In this document: positions 1 through 9,486 of the stretch, in pieces
Layout of the letters: every line of letters starts with the position of its first letter
Numbering within the stretch: position 1 is the stretch's first letter
Assembly: GCF_004328665.1 (NCBI RefSeq)
Contig: NZ_CP019771.1
Location: forward strand, 600,855-664,854
Origin: Pseudoalteromonas sp. DL-6
GTDB taxonomy: Bacteria > Pseudomonadota > Gammaproteobacteria > Enterobacterales > Alteromonadaceae
Direction: 5' to 3'
DNA: 64,000 nt
Made by a program: the position numbers and the translations under genes
Notes under the pieces: model-generated
What the model was told of the DNA's origin: nothing
Seen by the model: only the letters and a program-made list of their open reading frames with translations
Databases searched by the model: none

Positions 1-804
1 ATAAGGCTTACCACCTACATGTGTATCAATACTAAACACCTCTTCTGAGGATTTAAATATTTCTTTATCCTTGCCTGTTTGCTTTATCAAAGCATTATCA
101 GATAACCCTAATGCCTGCTTAATTTTGGTTTTTGTATAGCTAGCTATATCTGCATCTTTTACGGAACTGTATTGAATAAAACCATCAATTTCTCTTGCTA
201 GCATTATGTAATCGTCACTATTACTTTGCAAAATATTGAGGTATTTAGCGCCTCTTGATACCGCCATCCCTGCAGTCATTACAGCAATCACAGTGCCACT
301 TTTGTCTCGTAATGACTTCCTTATTGGAATAACCCATTCTTGTAACGATAGATTAAAATAAGTTTGCCCTAACACCATTTTGTCTGAGCTAAGGGTTTGT
401 GAAAAACTTTGGCGGGTTTTTTCATTTTCTTTCAGATTAATCATTGTTGAGGCATTTAAATTTGAGCTGTAGTAAATAATTTCCCCTTGGGGATTAAACA
501 GTCCAAAGCCTAATAACACAGGATTCTCTAGTAAAATATTGTCTAGAAGTTTAATTGTTGATGTTTTTTCGGTTAAGTTATTGTTTGAAAGGATGTCTCT
601 GCCAATTAAATCCAGCATAAGTTCTTTATTTCTAAGGGTGCTTTTAAGTGCTTGCGCAGAAAATTCGACACGGTTTTGGGAGCTTGTGCGGTATTCTTTT
701 TCGATATTTCGCCATTCATAAGCCAACAAAACGCTTAATAGGACTAGACCGCCCAATAGCAAAAAACAAAAGAGTTTCCATAAATTATTTTTTATTAGTG
801 CCAT
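1..804 (-). CDS. Membrane sensor protein, N-terminal part only
   Basis: The window edge cuts this gene, so only the first 268 codons are visible, read leftwards from an ATG at 802-804. Residues 10-28 form a hydrophobic helix that should anchor the protein in the inner membrane. About 240 mostly polar residues follow and look like a periplasmic Cache-type ligand-binding domain, with a beta-strand stretch around FGLFNPQGEIIYYSS and a later RDKSGTVIAVMTAGM segment. Proteins built this way usually continue into a second membrane helix and a GGDEF, EAL, histidine kinase or chemotaxis output domain. That part lies outside the window, so the output activity cannot be stated. The ligand is unknown. 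The reading frame is open throughout and the start is well placed, so it is a real gene. Confidence 0.75.
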   Translation of the reverse strand, partial: MALIKNNLWKLFCFLLLGGLVLLSVLLAYEWRNIEKEYRTSSQNRVEFSAQALKSTLRNKELMLDLIGRDILSNNNLTEKTSTIKLLDNILLENPVLLGFGLFNPQGEIIYYSSNLNASTMINLKENEKTRQSFSQTLSSDKMVLGQTYFNLSLQEWVIPIRKSLRDKSGTVIAVMTAGMAVSRGAKYLNILQSNSDDYIMLAREIDGFIQYSSVKDADIASYTKTKIKQALGLSDNALIKQTGKDKEIFKSSEEVFSIDTHVGGKPY

Positions 805-1234
805 CTAATTTCTCACAACCCGTTTGGTAGTGTGTTATGTATTTGGGCCCTTAAATGCACTTTATGGCTAGCTTGGTTTTTTTTCAAGCTGTTTTATTGC
901 AAAGTTGAGAAAAACACATAAAAAAAAGCCCATTATTTAACATTAAAAATAAAATAAATTAACAATAAAGTTGGTAAGTGTTTTATTTTATTGTTAAGAC
1001 AAGGCTCGTATACATTTGAACCCGGTAAACTGTATTTACGTTTATCGCAGAGGTTATTGAGCGACTATTATAGTTTATTTATTAAATATAATATTGATTT
1101 AAAACAATAGCTTTAGTTATAAACTGCAAGTCAAATTAACCCTTGCATCAAGCGCTTTAGTTTAGTCATAATTTTGCAATAATCATCAGCGATAATAGCT
1201 GCATTATTAGTCAACAAAGCTTTATAAGACCCTC
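805..1234. other. Intergenic region with an 11-bp inverted repeat
   Basis: AT-rich spacer between the divergent sensor gene and the small protein at 1235. It holds a perfect inverted repeat, TTAACAATAAA at 959-969 and TTTATTGTTAA at 987-997, with a 17-nt loop. This could be an operator or a weak hairpin. I see no RNA gene and no convincing small ORF. Confidence 0.4.
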
Positions 1235-1720
1235 ATGAGCGAATCTATGGTGCAATTAACCTTTGCACTACCGTCATTTGAAGATCCAATGTCTGCGGCA
1301 TTAAGCCACAGCATGGAATTTGAAACGCTGTCATTGCATGCTAATAGCCAGCATCAAATTGCTTTGCAATGCGTTTTGCCTGAAGCGGCCCATGAAGGTG
1401 ATATTATTTCGCTGAGCGCAACTTTACCAAATGCACGAGCAGCTCAGTACTACACAGAAAAAAAGCTCAATCAATTTGATTTAGAACAGGGACGGGTCAC
1501 GCTTAGGTTGAACCAAATAGCGCATAGTCGTGGTTTTGTAATGCAAATGATTTTGCACGGTAAACACGGCACGTTAAAGAATAGTTTGCAGTTCGATATG
1601 CATATTAACCAATTTGGTAGTGGATATACTATACCAGTAACTTCGATTACCCCACCAAAGCCGCACCGCGTTCGTCAGTACCTCGCCAGTATGGGAACAG
1701 CTTTAATCTCACTTTTTTAG
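1235..1720 (+). CDS. Hypothetical protein, 161 aa
   Basis: I do not recognise this protein. It has no signal peptide, membrane helix or cysteine cluster. The middle (about residues 30-130) alternates short hydrophobic strands, such as HQIALQCVLP and RVTLRLNQI, in a way that suggests a small beta-rich domain. A basic tail PPKPHRVRQYLASMG ends the protein. The ATG at 1235 has no clear Shine-Dalgarno sequence; the ATG at 1247 is an alternative start. It stands alone, divergent from the sensor gene and convergent with anmK, whose stop lies 37 bp away. Length, frame and codon use look like a real gene, but no function can be assigned. Confidence 0.6.
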   Translation: MSESMVQLTFALPSFEDPMSAALSHSMEFETLSLHANSQHQIALQCVLPEAAHEGDIISLSATLPNARAAQYYTEKKLNQFDLEQGRVTLRLNQIAHSRGFVMQMILHGKHGTLKNSLQFDMHINQFGSGYTIPVTSITPPKPHRVRQYLASMGTALISLF

Positions 1721-1756
1721 CTCTTGTTATAAATTTTACCATTAAGCTTTAATTAG

Positions 1757-2962
1757 TTAATCAGCAAAGCTCACTTTACCCATAGTAATATCTAAAATTC
1801 CACCTCTTTTATTTTTAGCACTTTGTCGCTGCCCTGCTAAACATTCGTTTGCCAAAATAGCAAACAGCACCGCCTCTTTGGCATCAGGGTGAACACCCAA
1901 ATCATCAGTATTCTTAAACGCCTTAATATTTAGGCAGTGTATTAGTAATTGCTCCATCAATAATGGATTATGAATACCTCCACCACTGGCATATACCACA
2001 CAGTTTTGAACCCCTTTAGCACAGTCATTTAACGCCCTAGCAATCGTAGTCGCAGAAAGCGCATTTAATGTCGCCAACACATCTTCATGGCTTAAATCTT
2101 GGGTTGCGGTTTGGGCTTGGGCTGCACGTAATAAGGCTAAATTAAACACCTCAGGTCCTGTTGTTTTTGGCAGTGGTAATTTAAAAAACGCATTATCGCT
2201 GAGCGATTTTAGCAGTATTACATTTACCTTGCCTGCTTTGGCAAGCTTTGCGCCCTCATCATAATGCATTCCTTTAAAGTAATACTGTACGTAGGCATCC
2301 ATAATGGTGTTACCTGGGCCTATGTCGCTACTAAACACGCTACTAGCATCACCGCTTTTAGGTAAAAACGTTAAATTAGCAATGCCACCCATGTTTAATA
2401 AAATGCGGTTTTCGTCAGGGCTGGCAAAAAATAAATAATCGCCATACACGGCCAGCGGCGCACCTTCTCCACCAGCGGCAATATGCTTTTGCCTAAAATC
2501 GCCAACAGTGGTAATGCCTGTAGTAACGGCTATTTGGTCACTATCACCTATTTGCAAGGTGCCATGTTTAAAGTCATGATGGTTATGCTGCGACTGCGGA
2601 CAGTGATAAATAGTTTGCCCGTGGCTTGCAATGGCATCAATACTCGCAGGATCAATTCCCCATGCAATTAAACACTGATTAACCATCTCGCCATGGAGTT
2701 TGCCCACCCAAGGATGTAATAAAGTCAGCACTTCTAAATCGCATTCGCGCTTAGCAAATACCTGCTTTATTTTAGTTTTATATTCGTCGTTATACTCAAC
2801 CGTAGTAAAATTTAACACCTCTATTTGTGTATGCAAACCTGCACCGGTTATTTTACATAGCGCTACATCTAAACCATCCAAAGAGGTGCCACTCATTAAT
2901 CCAATAATTAAACGGCTGGGCTTTTTAGCGCTATTATAAAGGGCTTCGATATGAGGATGCAT
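1757..2962 (-). CDS. anmK: Anhydro-N-acetylmuramic acid kinase
   Basis: AnmK phosphorylates and hydrolyses 1,6-anhydro-MurNAc to MurNAc-6-phosphate in cytoplasmic peptidoglycan recycling. The 401-residue protein has the family's opening phosphate-binding motif GLMSGTSLDGLDVALC at residues 21-36. It also has the second-domain motifs DIGPGNTIMDAY (about 216) and ASGGGIHNPLL (about 325) of the ASKHA sugar-kinase fold. E. coli AnmK is about 369 aa; the extra length is mainly an N-terminal stretch before the motif and small insertions. It is a single gene, divergent from the acetyltransferase at 3115. The next recycling enzyme, MurQ, is not adjacent, so MurNAc-6-P must be handled by a gene outside the window. 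The GlcNAc genes at 11-19 kb would use sugar released further down this route. Confidence 0.93.
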   Translation of the reverse strand: MHPHIEALYNSAKKPSRLIIGLMSGTSLDGLDVALCKITGAGLHTQIEVLNFTTVEYNDEYKTKIKQVFAKRECDLEVLTLLHPWVGKLHGEMVNQCLIAWGIDPASIDAIASHGQTIYHCPQSQHNHHDFKHGTLQIGDSDQIAVTTGITTVGDFRQKHIAAGGEGAPLAVYGDYLFFASPDENRILLNMGGIANLTFLPKSGDASSVFSSDIGPGNTIMDAYVQYYFKGMHYDEGAKLAKAGKVNVILLKSLSDNAFFKLPLPKTTGPEVFNLALLRAAQAQTATQDLSHEDVLATLNALSATTIARALNDCAKGVQNCVVYASGGGIHNPLLMEQLLIHCLNIKAFKNTDDLGVHPDAKEAVLFAILANECLAGQRQSAKNKRGGILDITMGKVSFAD

Positions 2963-3114
2963 AGAGACTCTGTCTGGGTGTTTTTTTACATTTTAAAAGA
3001 GTTTTAAGCAAAGTTATACCTGTATACACTTTAATTTTAATGAATTGTTTTTCATTGTTTAAGCGTTTAAAGCTTGCTAAGTTATTGGCTGATAATAACA
3101 AACTCATTTGTAGC

Positions 3115-3621
3115 ATGATCACTTTACGAGCATTTAAACAACACGATACCTGCCAAATAGTCACCATTTTGAACGATCAACAAGTAGCTCGCTATTTGTC
3201 CTCTAAAATTCCATTTCCTTATACTCAAGCAGATGCAAACTGGTGGGTAAACGAAGGAGCAAAATGTGGCATCATTAAAGCTATTGAAGTTGATGGCCTA
3301 TGTGTTGGTTGTATTGGTGTTATCCCTGGTGAGTTTGAGTATAGCCGCAGTGGCGAAATAGGTTATTGGCTTAGTCAGCAATATTGGGGGCAAGGTATTA
3401 TTACCCAAGCCATAGAGTTGATTACTAAAGAAGTGTTTGAAAGCACTAACTTAAACCGTATTCATGCGGCTGTATTTGCTGGTAATGTTGGCTCAATGAG
3501 CGCGTTGCTTAAAAATGGCTTTAATAACGAAGCTATTTTAAAGAAAGCAATTTATAAAAATGGTCACTACTTTGATAGCAATGTATTTAGTGTGCTAAAA
3601 CAGAGTAATTGTTCTAATTAA
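3115..3621 (+). CDS. GNAT-family N-acetyltransferase (RimJ/RimL-like)
   Basis: A 168-residue acetyltransferase read from the ATG at 3115, where the sequence MITLRAFKQHD begins in the way typical of RimJ/RimL-type GNATs. An in-frame ATG at 3040 would add 25 residues with no counterpart in the family. The acetyl-CoA site is seen in GEIGYWLSQQYWGQGIITQA, which contains the Q/R-x-x-G-x-G/A signature as QYWGQGI. The next helix-strand unit, TNLNRIHAAVFAGNVGSM, holds the asparagine commonly seen in motif B. Family members acetylate the amino terminus of ribosomal proteins or various amines; the substrate here cannot be told. It is a lone gene between anmK and curA. Confidence 0.8.
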   Translation: MITLRAFKQHDTCQIVTILNDQQVARYLSSKIPFPYTQADANWWVNEGAKCGIIKAIEVDGLCVGCIGVIPGEFEYSRSGEIGYWLSQQYWGQGIITQAIELITKEVFESTNLNRIHAAVFAGNVGSMSALLKNGFNNEAILKKAIYKNGHYFDSNVFSVLKQSNCSN

Positions 3622-3781
3622 ATTCTTTCGACGGTTGAATTAACCACCTCTCGCCCAAAGCTCGTGTATCAAGGTACAAATCTTTTCTACCTATCCGCGC
3701 ATTATTGTTGAGCAATGTATAGTTTTAAAGCTTAAACATTCGGTATATAGGTCGTTTTATCACTCTATCATGGAGATTTTT

Positions 3782-4810
3782 ATGTCCACAACCAGTCGTC
3801 AATTTACTTTAGCATCACGCCCACATGGCGCTCCTACCAATGAAAACTTTGAACTTAAAAACGTAGAGTTACCATCATTAAAAGATGGTGAAGTATTGCT
3901 GCGTACTATTTATTTGTCACTAGACCCCTATATGCGTGGCCGCATGAGCGATGCTAAGTCATATGCCGACCCGGTAGAAATTGGTGATGTAATGGTCGGT
4001 GCAACGGTTTGCCAAGTAGAATCATCTAAAAACGATACCTTTAGCGAAGGCGAATGGGTATTAGCATATACAGGCTGGCAAACTTACGCTATCTCAAACG
4101 GCGAGGGCTTAATGTCATTAGGCAAAGAGCCTAAAAATCCATCTTATGCACTCGGTATTATGGGTATGCCTGGTTTTACTGCCTACATGGGATTGTTAGA
4201 TATTGGCGCACCTAAAGCAGGTGAAACTGTGGTCGTTGCAGCAGCAACAGGGCCTGTGGGGGCCACGGTTGGTCAAATAGCGAAAATTAAAGGCTGTAAA
4301 GTAGTAGGGGTTGCCGGAGGCAGCGAAAAATGTACGCATGCTGTTAAAAATCTTGGCTTTGATGCCTGTATTGACCATAAAGCAGATGACTTTGCCGAAC
4401 AATTAGAAAAGGCATGTGAGCAAGGCATTGATGTTTATTATGAAAATGTGGGCGGAAAAGTATTTGATGCCGTATTACCTTTGCTGAATACCTCAGCACG
4501 CGTACCTGTGTGCGGGTTAGTATCGCAATATAATGCCACCAGCCTGCCTGAAGGCCCAGATAGATTAGGTATGCTAATGGGACAATTGTTAACTAAGCGT
4601 ATTAAAATGCAGGGCTTTATAATTTTTGATGACTATGGCGATCGTTATGACAAATTTGCACAAGACATGCAAACGTGGCTACAAGACGGAAAAATTCAAT
4701 ACCGCGAACATCTTGTCGATGGGTTCGAAAAAACCATCAGCGCATTTAACGATATGATCAGTGGTAAAAACTTTGGTAAAACCGTAGTAAAAATTAACAG
4801 CCCACTATAA
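3782..4810 (+). CDS. curA: NADPH-dependent oxidoreductase, CurA-like (MDR family)
   Basis: Zinc-independent medium-chain reductase of the leukotriene B4 dehydrogenase/CurA branch, which reduces activated alkene double bonds with NADPH in the cytoplasm. The protein is about 342 aa, the same length as E. coli CurA, and matches it along most of its length by eye: LASRPHGAPT near the start, YLSLDPYMRGRMSD, MPGFTAYMGLLDIG, the nucleotide-binding AAATGPVGATVGQ, then VYYENVGGKVFDAVLPLLN. The start is set at the ATG at 3782 because GGAG at 3772-3775 is correctly spaced upstream of it; the ATG at 3770 overlaps that site. A glutathione transferase gene follows after 49 bp, and the two probably form a detoxification pair. 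Confidence 0.92.
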   Translation: MSTTSRQFTLASRPHGAPTNENFELKNVELPSLKDGEVLLRTIYLSLDPYMRGRMSDAKSYADPVEIGDVMVGATVCQVESSKNDTFSEGEWVLAYTGWQTYAISNGEGLMSLGKEPKNPSYALGIMGMPGFTAYMGLLDIGAPKAGETVVVAAATGPVGATVGQIAKIKGCKVVGVAGGSEKCTHAVKNLGFDACIDHKADDFAEQLEKACEQGIDVYYENVGGKVFDAVLPLLNTSARVPVCGLVSQYNATSLPEGPDRLGMLMGQLLTKRIKMQGFIIFDDYGDRYDKFAQDMQTWLQDGKIQYREHLVDGFEKTISAFNDMISGKNFGKTVVKINSPL

Positions 4811-4859
4811 TAACATTCATGCTGTGTTGTAAATTCAGCACAGCCCAATAAGGAAGATA

Positions 4860-5477
4860 ATGATTAAACTACACCACTTAAATAAATCTCGCTCTAAACG
4901 TATTATTTGGTTACTCGAAGAGCTTGAGGTTGATTACGAAATTGTTGCCTACCAGCGCAATACTGAAACTTTTTTAGCCCCTGATGAGCTTAAAAATGTT
5001 CATCCGCTGGGTAAATCACCGGTTATCGAAGATGACGGCTTAGTGATTGCCGAGTCTGGCGCTATCACAGATTATTTGATCACTAAATATGGCAAAGGTA
5101 AATTTGCACCAACCACAGGTACTGCAGAATTTTTAGACTATCAACAATGGCTTCACTTTGCAGAAAGCTCTGCAATTTTACCATTATTGCTGAAAATGTT
5201 TGTGCAAAAAGACGGTGCTAAAACGCAGTTTTTAGAGGGCTATGCCGATGCTGAAACCGCTAAAGTAATTAGCTATTTTAACAACCGCCTTGAAGGTAAG
5301 CGCTATTTAGTAGGCGACACCCTAACTGGTGCCGATTTTATGATGTCGTTTATTGTTGAAATAGTTAAAAATGCTGGCCAGCTTGCACACTTTAAAAACC
5401 TTGTTAAATATGATGAGCAATTGCAAAGCCACGAGAAGTTTCATACTGCTAACGAGCTTGAAGCTAAATACGATTAA
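4860..5477 (+). CDS. Glutathione S-transferase
   Basis: A 205-residue soluble GST. The N-terminal thioredoxin fold covers residues 1-78, beginning MIKLHHLNKSRSKRI. It carries the glutathione-binding LGKSPVIEDDG with its cis-proline, followed by IAESGAITDYL, where the ES pair binds the gamma-glutamyl group. The all-helical C-terminal domain includes LVGDTLTGADFMMSF, the conserved N-capping/hydrophobic staple region. The likely catalytic residue is Ser10 or Ser12 in NKSRS. The ribosome site AAGGAAG precedes the ATG. The gene follows curA in the same direction and a strong terminator hairpin stands just after it, so curA-GST is probably one transcript dealing with electrophiles. Confidence 0.9.
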   Translation: MIKLHHLNKSRSKRIIWLLEELEVDYEIVAYQRNTETFLAPDELKNVHPLGKSPVIEDDGLVIAESGAITDYLITKYGKGKFAPTTGTAEFLDYQQWLHFAESSAILPLLLKMFVQKDGAKTQFLEGYADAETAKVISYFNNRLEGKRYLVGDTLTGADFMMSFIVEIVKNAGQLAHFKNLVKYDEQLQSHEKFHTANELEAKYD

Positions 5478-5496
5478 CTGGTTAAACACTAATGAA

Positions 5497-5522
5497 GAAA
5501 GGGTCATAAGACCCTTTCGTTT
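5497..5522. terminator. Terminator hairpin after the GST gene, probably bidirectional
   Basis: Perfect 9-bp stem GAAAGGGTC / GACCCTTTC with a four-base ATAA loop, followed by CGTTT on the plus strand. It lies between two convergent genes (the GST ending at 5477 and the YkgJ-type gene ending at 5549) and can serve both. Confidence 0.75.
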
Positions 5523-5548
5523 ATGGTTAACCTTTACAAAATCGCATT

Positions 5549-5857
5549 TTAAATACCCGCCAACTCTCGCTCAGTAATACACTCACCCGATGCCATTTCG
5601 AATTCTCGACACGTTAATGGGCGATTTTCGTAAATAGTACACATTAACGTGTTTCTATCGAGAGCTTGGCACCAGCCATCGTCGCCACGTTTCATGACTT
5701 CACCGCCCCATTTGTCGTAATCAATATACTGAAAAGGGACACCGGTATCGGTAATAATACGCACCTCTAATTGGCAACAACACGCTTGGCAATTAGTGCA
5801 TGTGATGGGTTCGTTAGTCGGGGTTATATTTCTTACAGGGATAACGTTGTGCGGCAT
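5549..5857 (-). CDS. YkgJ-family cysteine cluster protein
   Basis: A 102-residue protein of the YkgJ/UPF0153 family, thought to bind zinc or iron through a cysteine cluster. The signature CTNCQACCCQLE at residues 20-31 gives C-x2-C-x2-CCC. Further cysteines follow in WCQAL, LMCTIYENRPLTC and SGEC, and the tyrosine-asparagine-arginine-proline run YENRP is the usual one for this family. It is a single gene between the GST terminator and the recQ-like gene, which is on the same strand with a gap of about 70 bp and could be co-transcribed. The biochemical role of the family is not settled. Confidence 0.8.
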   Translation of the reverse strand: MPHNVIPVRNITPTNEPITCTNCQACCCQLEVRIITDTGVPFQYIDYDKWGGEVMKRGDDGWCQALDRNTLMCTIYENRPLTCREFEMASGECITERELAGI

Positions 5858-5928
5858 AATGGCTTACAGTTTAGAATAAGCCACCAGAATACAGGAACTA
5901 ATAGCAATTGCATTAAAATTAATATAAT

Positions 5929-7857
5929 TTATCGTGCCAGTAATATCGCTTTAATTTCGCTGTAGCGCTGTTGCTCACACAGTGCAAAACCACTTAGTTG
6001 GCGTACCTTATTACGCGCAAATAGCGGCACACTCATTCCCGCTAAAAACCGACATTGGGTTTCAATGCCTACATTGTGCACGCCTTTCGTTGCCATATGC
6101 GCCAAAAACTCATCCACTTTTTGATAAATAAGCGCTGTATCAATCTTTGCAGGGGTGATTGAGTATTCAAGCTTGACCGCATGTCCACGGCACACACTAC
6201 AATGCCCACATTGCTGTGGCGCATTCGCATCATCAAAGTAACGGGCCAGGTTATAGCTTAAGCAAGATTGCAGCTCAAAAAAACGCACCAAAGCAGCAAT
6301 CCGTTTTATTTCAGCTTGCTCTTTATCGGTAAAATAATCGTGTAACTGCTGGGCAAGCTCAGGGTTATTAATCACCTCGCTATGCACTTTGTACACTTGA
6401 GTAATACGTTTGGTTTCAAGGGTGATATGGTTTTTTTCCGCTAGGTAATCAAGTGCGGCTACCACACGTTTACGGTCAACTTGCTCGGCTTGGGTCAAGC
6501 TATCAAAGTTGAGTGTACCCCATATTTTTTTAAAGTCGGTATGGCTAAATATTTGTGTTAAAAAGGCTTGGCGCTGCTGATCAAACTGGCTAAGTAACTC
6601 ATTTTTATCAACTAAAAATTTATACTTAAAATCAGCGTAATACGCATACTGCGGGGTTATTGCGCCTTGCATTTCCAATTGTACCAGCAAGGTTTTAAGG
6701 GCAAGCTGGCGAATATTACTCTCGCTTGAAAGGCTATATTCTTGCATTTCCCATTGCTGTTGAGCTTGGCGAATATCGTTAATAACATATTCAATACCGC
6801 TGAGCTCTGGGGTATCGCCGTAAATAAAGTTTTCTACTGTATTTAAGCCATCTAAATTAGCCAGGGTATAACAATTTGATGGGTTGCCGTCACGCCCTGC
6901 ACGACCAATTTCTTGGCTGTAGTTTTCAATTGATTTAGGTAAATCGTAGTGAATCACAAAGCGTATGTCTGATTTATCAACCCCCATGCCAAAGGCAATA
7001 GTGGCGACCACCACATTTATTTTACCCGCCATAAAATCATCTTGAATTTGCCCGCGTAAGGTATCTTCAAGCCCTGCATGATACGCCACCGCCTGCAGAC
7101 CCTGTGCGCTTAACATATTGGCCACTTGCTCAGCACTTTGCTGCAGCGTGACATACACAATACCGGGGCCGGTTTGCGCACGGACAATTTTAGTAAGCTC
7201 AGTGTTTTTATCGGCAGTTTTAACACTCAGCACACTTAAATCTAAATTAGCGCGATAAAACCCCGTTTGCACAATACATTGTGGCTCAATAGCAAAGCGT
7301 TCTGCCATATCGCGTTTTACTTTTTTAGTGGCTGTGGCGGTTAATAGTAACACTAACGGAATATTTAGCTCTTCACGGTAACGCGGTAGTTTTAAATAGT
7401 CGGGTCTAAAATTATGACCCCACTCAGATATACAATGCGCTTCGTCTACCACCAACATAGAAAGCGCTACTTGGCTAATAAACTCTCTAAAGCGTTCGTT
7501 TTTAAAGCGCTCAACCGATACCATTAACACTTTAACTTTACCACTGCGCACATCGTTTATTACGGTACTGCTTTGCATTTGATCTTGGCTTGAATCGAGG
7601 CTTGCAGCATAGATGCCTTTACTGTTTAAAAAGCTTATTTGATCTTTCATAAGCGCTAATAATGGCGATACCACTAAAGTTAAATGCGGTAAATGTAACG
7701 CGGTGAGTTGATAGCACAAGGATTTACCCGACCCTGTAGGAAATATCGCCAGTGATGATTGACCATTTAGCAGTTGCTCTATGGTTTGTTGTTGCCCTGC
7801 TCTAAACTGATTAAAACCAAAATGTTGCTCAAGAGACTGAACTAGCGAGGTACTCAT
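5929..7857 (-). CDS. RecQ-family ATP-dependent DNA helicase
   Basis: A 642-residue superfamily 2 3'-5' DNA helicase. Motif 0 FGFNQFRAGQQQTI and Walker A PTGSGKS (residues 40-46) are followed by the RecQ-type motif II VVDEAHCISEWGHNFRPDY. The aromatic-rich loop right after DEAH is diagnostic of RecQ. Later come LTATAT (III), IVYVTLQQ and YSQEIGRAGRDG (VI). The zinc-binding RQC region shows as CGHCSVC at about 550-556. Only about 84 residues follow and I see no HRDC domain, so this is a shorter RecQ paralogue and not the canonical E. coli type. The start is the ATG at 7855-7857, preceded by AAGGAC; an upstream TTG at 8028 would add 57 residues unlike the family. Confidence 0.88.
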   Translation of the reverse strand: MSTSLVQSLEQHFGFNQFRAGQQQTIEQLLNGQSSLAIFPTGSGKSLCYQLTALHLPHLTLVVSPLLALMKDQISFLNSKGIYAASLDSSQDQMQSSTVINDVRSGKVKVLMVSVERFKNERFREFISQVALSMLVVDEAHCISEWGHNFRPDYLKLPRYREELNIPLVLLLTATATKKVKRDMAERFAIEPQCIVQTGFYRANLDLSVLSVKTADKNTELTKIVRAQTGPGIVYVTLQQSAEQVANMLSAQGLQAVAYHAGLEDTLRGQIQDDFMAGKINVVVATIAFGMGVDKSDIRFVIHYDLPKSIENYSQEIGRAGRDGNPSNCYTLANLDGLNTVENFIYGDTPELSGIEYVINDIRQAQQQWEMQEYSLSSESNIRQLALKTLLVQLEMQGAITPQYAYYADFKYKFLVDKNELLSQFDQQRQAFLTQIFSHTDFKKIWGTLNFDSLTQAEQVDRKRVVAALDYLAEKNHITLETKRITQVYKVHSEVINNPELAQQLHDYFTDKEQAEIKRIAALVRFFELQSCLSYNLARYFDDANAPQQCGHCSVCRGHAVKLEYSITPAKIDTALIYQKVDEFLAHMATKGVHNVGIETQCRFLAGMSVPLFARNKVRQLSGFALCEQQRYSEIKAILLAR

Positions 7858-8088
7858 AAAAGCGTCCTTTTTATGTCGGTGCCCATAAATGCTGTAAATG
7901 CGCATTAGATGAAATATTTGCATATAAGTATACAGCAAATGACGTGATTTTTTGCTGACATGCGTGTTATTTAGGCGCACAATATTACCTAAGTGATGCA
8001 TTGCCAAAATAATTTTTTTGATACCCAAGTCATTTTAAAAATCAACGTACAGAAATTGCTTCGGTATATTATTTTTAAGGGCATAGTC

Positions 8089-9393
8089 ATGGACAAAACC
8101 ATACCAAAAATCGTCATCATAGGCGGTGGCGCTGGTGGGCTGGAGCTAGCAACTCAATTAGGGCACAAATTAGGAAAGAAGCAACACGCAAATATATTAC
8201 TTATTGATAAAAACCGCACTCATATTTGGAAACCGTTATTACATGAGGTTGCAACCGGCTCTATTGATGCAGATTTAGATGGCGTTGTATACTCAGCCCA
8301 TGCAGCCAAGCACCACTACAACTTCCAGCTTGGCACCTTTTGTAACCTCGATAACAATAATAAAACCATCACCTTAAGTTCCCTAAATGATGAATTAGGG
8401 CATCAAATTTTACCAAAACGAACTGTTCACTATGACCACCTTGTTATTGCTATAGGCAGTGTCAGTAATGACTTTAATACCCCTGGCATTAAAGAGCATT
8501 GCTTTTACCTCGATTCAAACCAACAAGCCGAACGCTTTCAACACGCCTTACTAGATAACTTTACTCGCCTTCATCAAGACGACGACCCATTGCATTCATT
8601 AAACATTGCTATTGTTGGCGGTGGGGCAACAGGTGTTGAGCTCTCGGCTGAGCTGTATCATGTTTCTGACTTACTCAAAATATACGGTTTAACCAATATG
8701 TCGGCTAAGCGCTTACACATACACTTGATTGAAGCGGGCCCCCGCATTTTACCTGCGCTATCTGAGCGAATTGCCAGCTCAGCCAAACGTGAGTTATTAA
8801 GATTAGGGGTTATCGTACGAGAAAACACCCAAGTTAAACAAGCAACCGAGCATGGCTTTATCACAAACGGTGACGAGCAAATAAATGCGGATATTATGGT
8901 GTGGGCAGCAGGGGTAAAAGCCCCTGACTTCATTAAAGAGCTAGACATATTTGAGCTAACACGTAGCAATCAAATAAAAGTGAATGATTACTTACAAAGT
9001 AACCTAGACCCTCAAATATATGTGCTTGGTGATTGCTGCGCGTTTACCCAAGATGATGGGACGCAAGTGCCCCCACGCGCACAATCGGCGCATCAAATGG
9101 CGCAGTGCGTTGAAAAAAACCTGATTGCTACACTGCGTGAGCAACCCCTTAAGAAGTTTGAATATAACGACCATGGCTCACTGGTAAATTTATCGCGCTA
9201 CAGCACGGTGGGCAGCTTAATGGGTAACCTAACCAGTAGTAGTTTTTTTATTGAAGGTAAAATTGCTCGCTTTATGTATATTTCATTATACAGAATGCAT
9301 CAGCGCGCTATTCACGGCAGTGCCAAAACCTTTGCTTTATGGATCAGCGAAAAGGTGCTGCGTGTTGTGCGTCCTAAAATGAAGCTGCACTAG
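8089..9393 (+). CDS. ndh: Type II NADH:quinone oxidoreductase
   Basis: Single-subunit, non-proton-pumping NADH dehydrogenase that passes electrons from NADH through FAD to quinone on the inner face of the membrane. The 434-residue protein equals E. coli Ndh in length and matches it nearly throughout. Examples are the FAD-binding IIGGGAGGLELATQLGHK at the N terminus, WKPLLHEVATGS, the NADH-binding AIVGGGATGVELSAEL, VWAAGVKAPDF, YVLGDCCAF, PPRAQSAHQMAQC and the C-terminal GSLMGNL with ARFMYISLYRMHQ, the membrane-contacting part. The ATG at 8089 has AAGGG upstream; the open frame extends further left but would overlap the recQ promoter. A strong hairpin follows the stop. Confidence 0.96.
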   Translation: MDKTIPKIVIIGGGAGGLELATQLGHKLGKKQHANILLIDKNRTHIWKPLLHEVATGSIDADLDGVVYSAHAAKHHYNFQLGTFCNLDNNNKTITLSSLNDELGHQILPKRTVHYDHLVIAIGSVSNDFNTPGIKEHCFYLDSNQQAERFQHALLDNFTRLHQDDDPLHSLNIAIVGGGATGVELSAELYHVSDLLKIYGLTNMSAKRLHIHLIEAGPRILPALSERIASSAKRELLRLGVIVRENTQVKQATEHGFITNGDEQINADIMVWAAGVKAPDFIKELDIFELTRSNQIKVNDYLQSNLDPQIYVLGDCCAFTQDDGTQVPPRAQSAHQMAQCVEKNLIATLREQPLKKFEYNDHGSLVNLSRYSTVGSLMGNLTSSSFFIEGKIARFMYISLYRMHQRAIHGSAKTFALWISEKVLRVVRPKMKLH

Positions 9394-9395
9394 CC

Positions 9396-9441
9396 AAGAT
9401 TAAAGACAGTGGTAATTTAAGTTATCACTGTCTTTAATCTT
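9396..9441 (+). terminator. Terminator hairpin after ndh
   Basis: The 14-bp perfect stem GATTAAAGACAGTG (9398-9411) / CACTGTCTTTAATC (9426-9439) extends by further pairs both inwards and outwards. The T-tract is short, so it may act as a terminator or as a 3' stabilising hairpin. Confidence 0.7.
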
Positions 9442-9486
9442 TAATATTAGCTATATAAAGTACATAAAAATTTTAAGGAACAGGCT

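Noticed and set aside
5929..8028. Longer recQ-like protein starting at TTG 8028
   Set aside because: The extra 57 residues have no family counterpart, would overlap the ndh promoter, and the ATG at 7857 has a good ribosome site.
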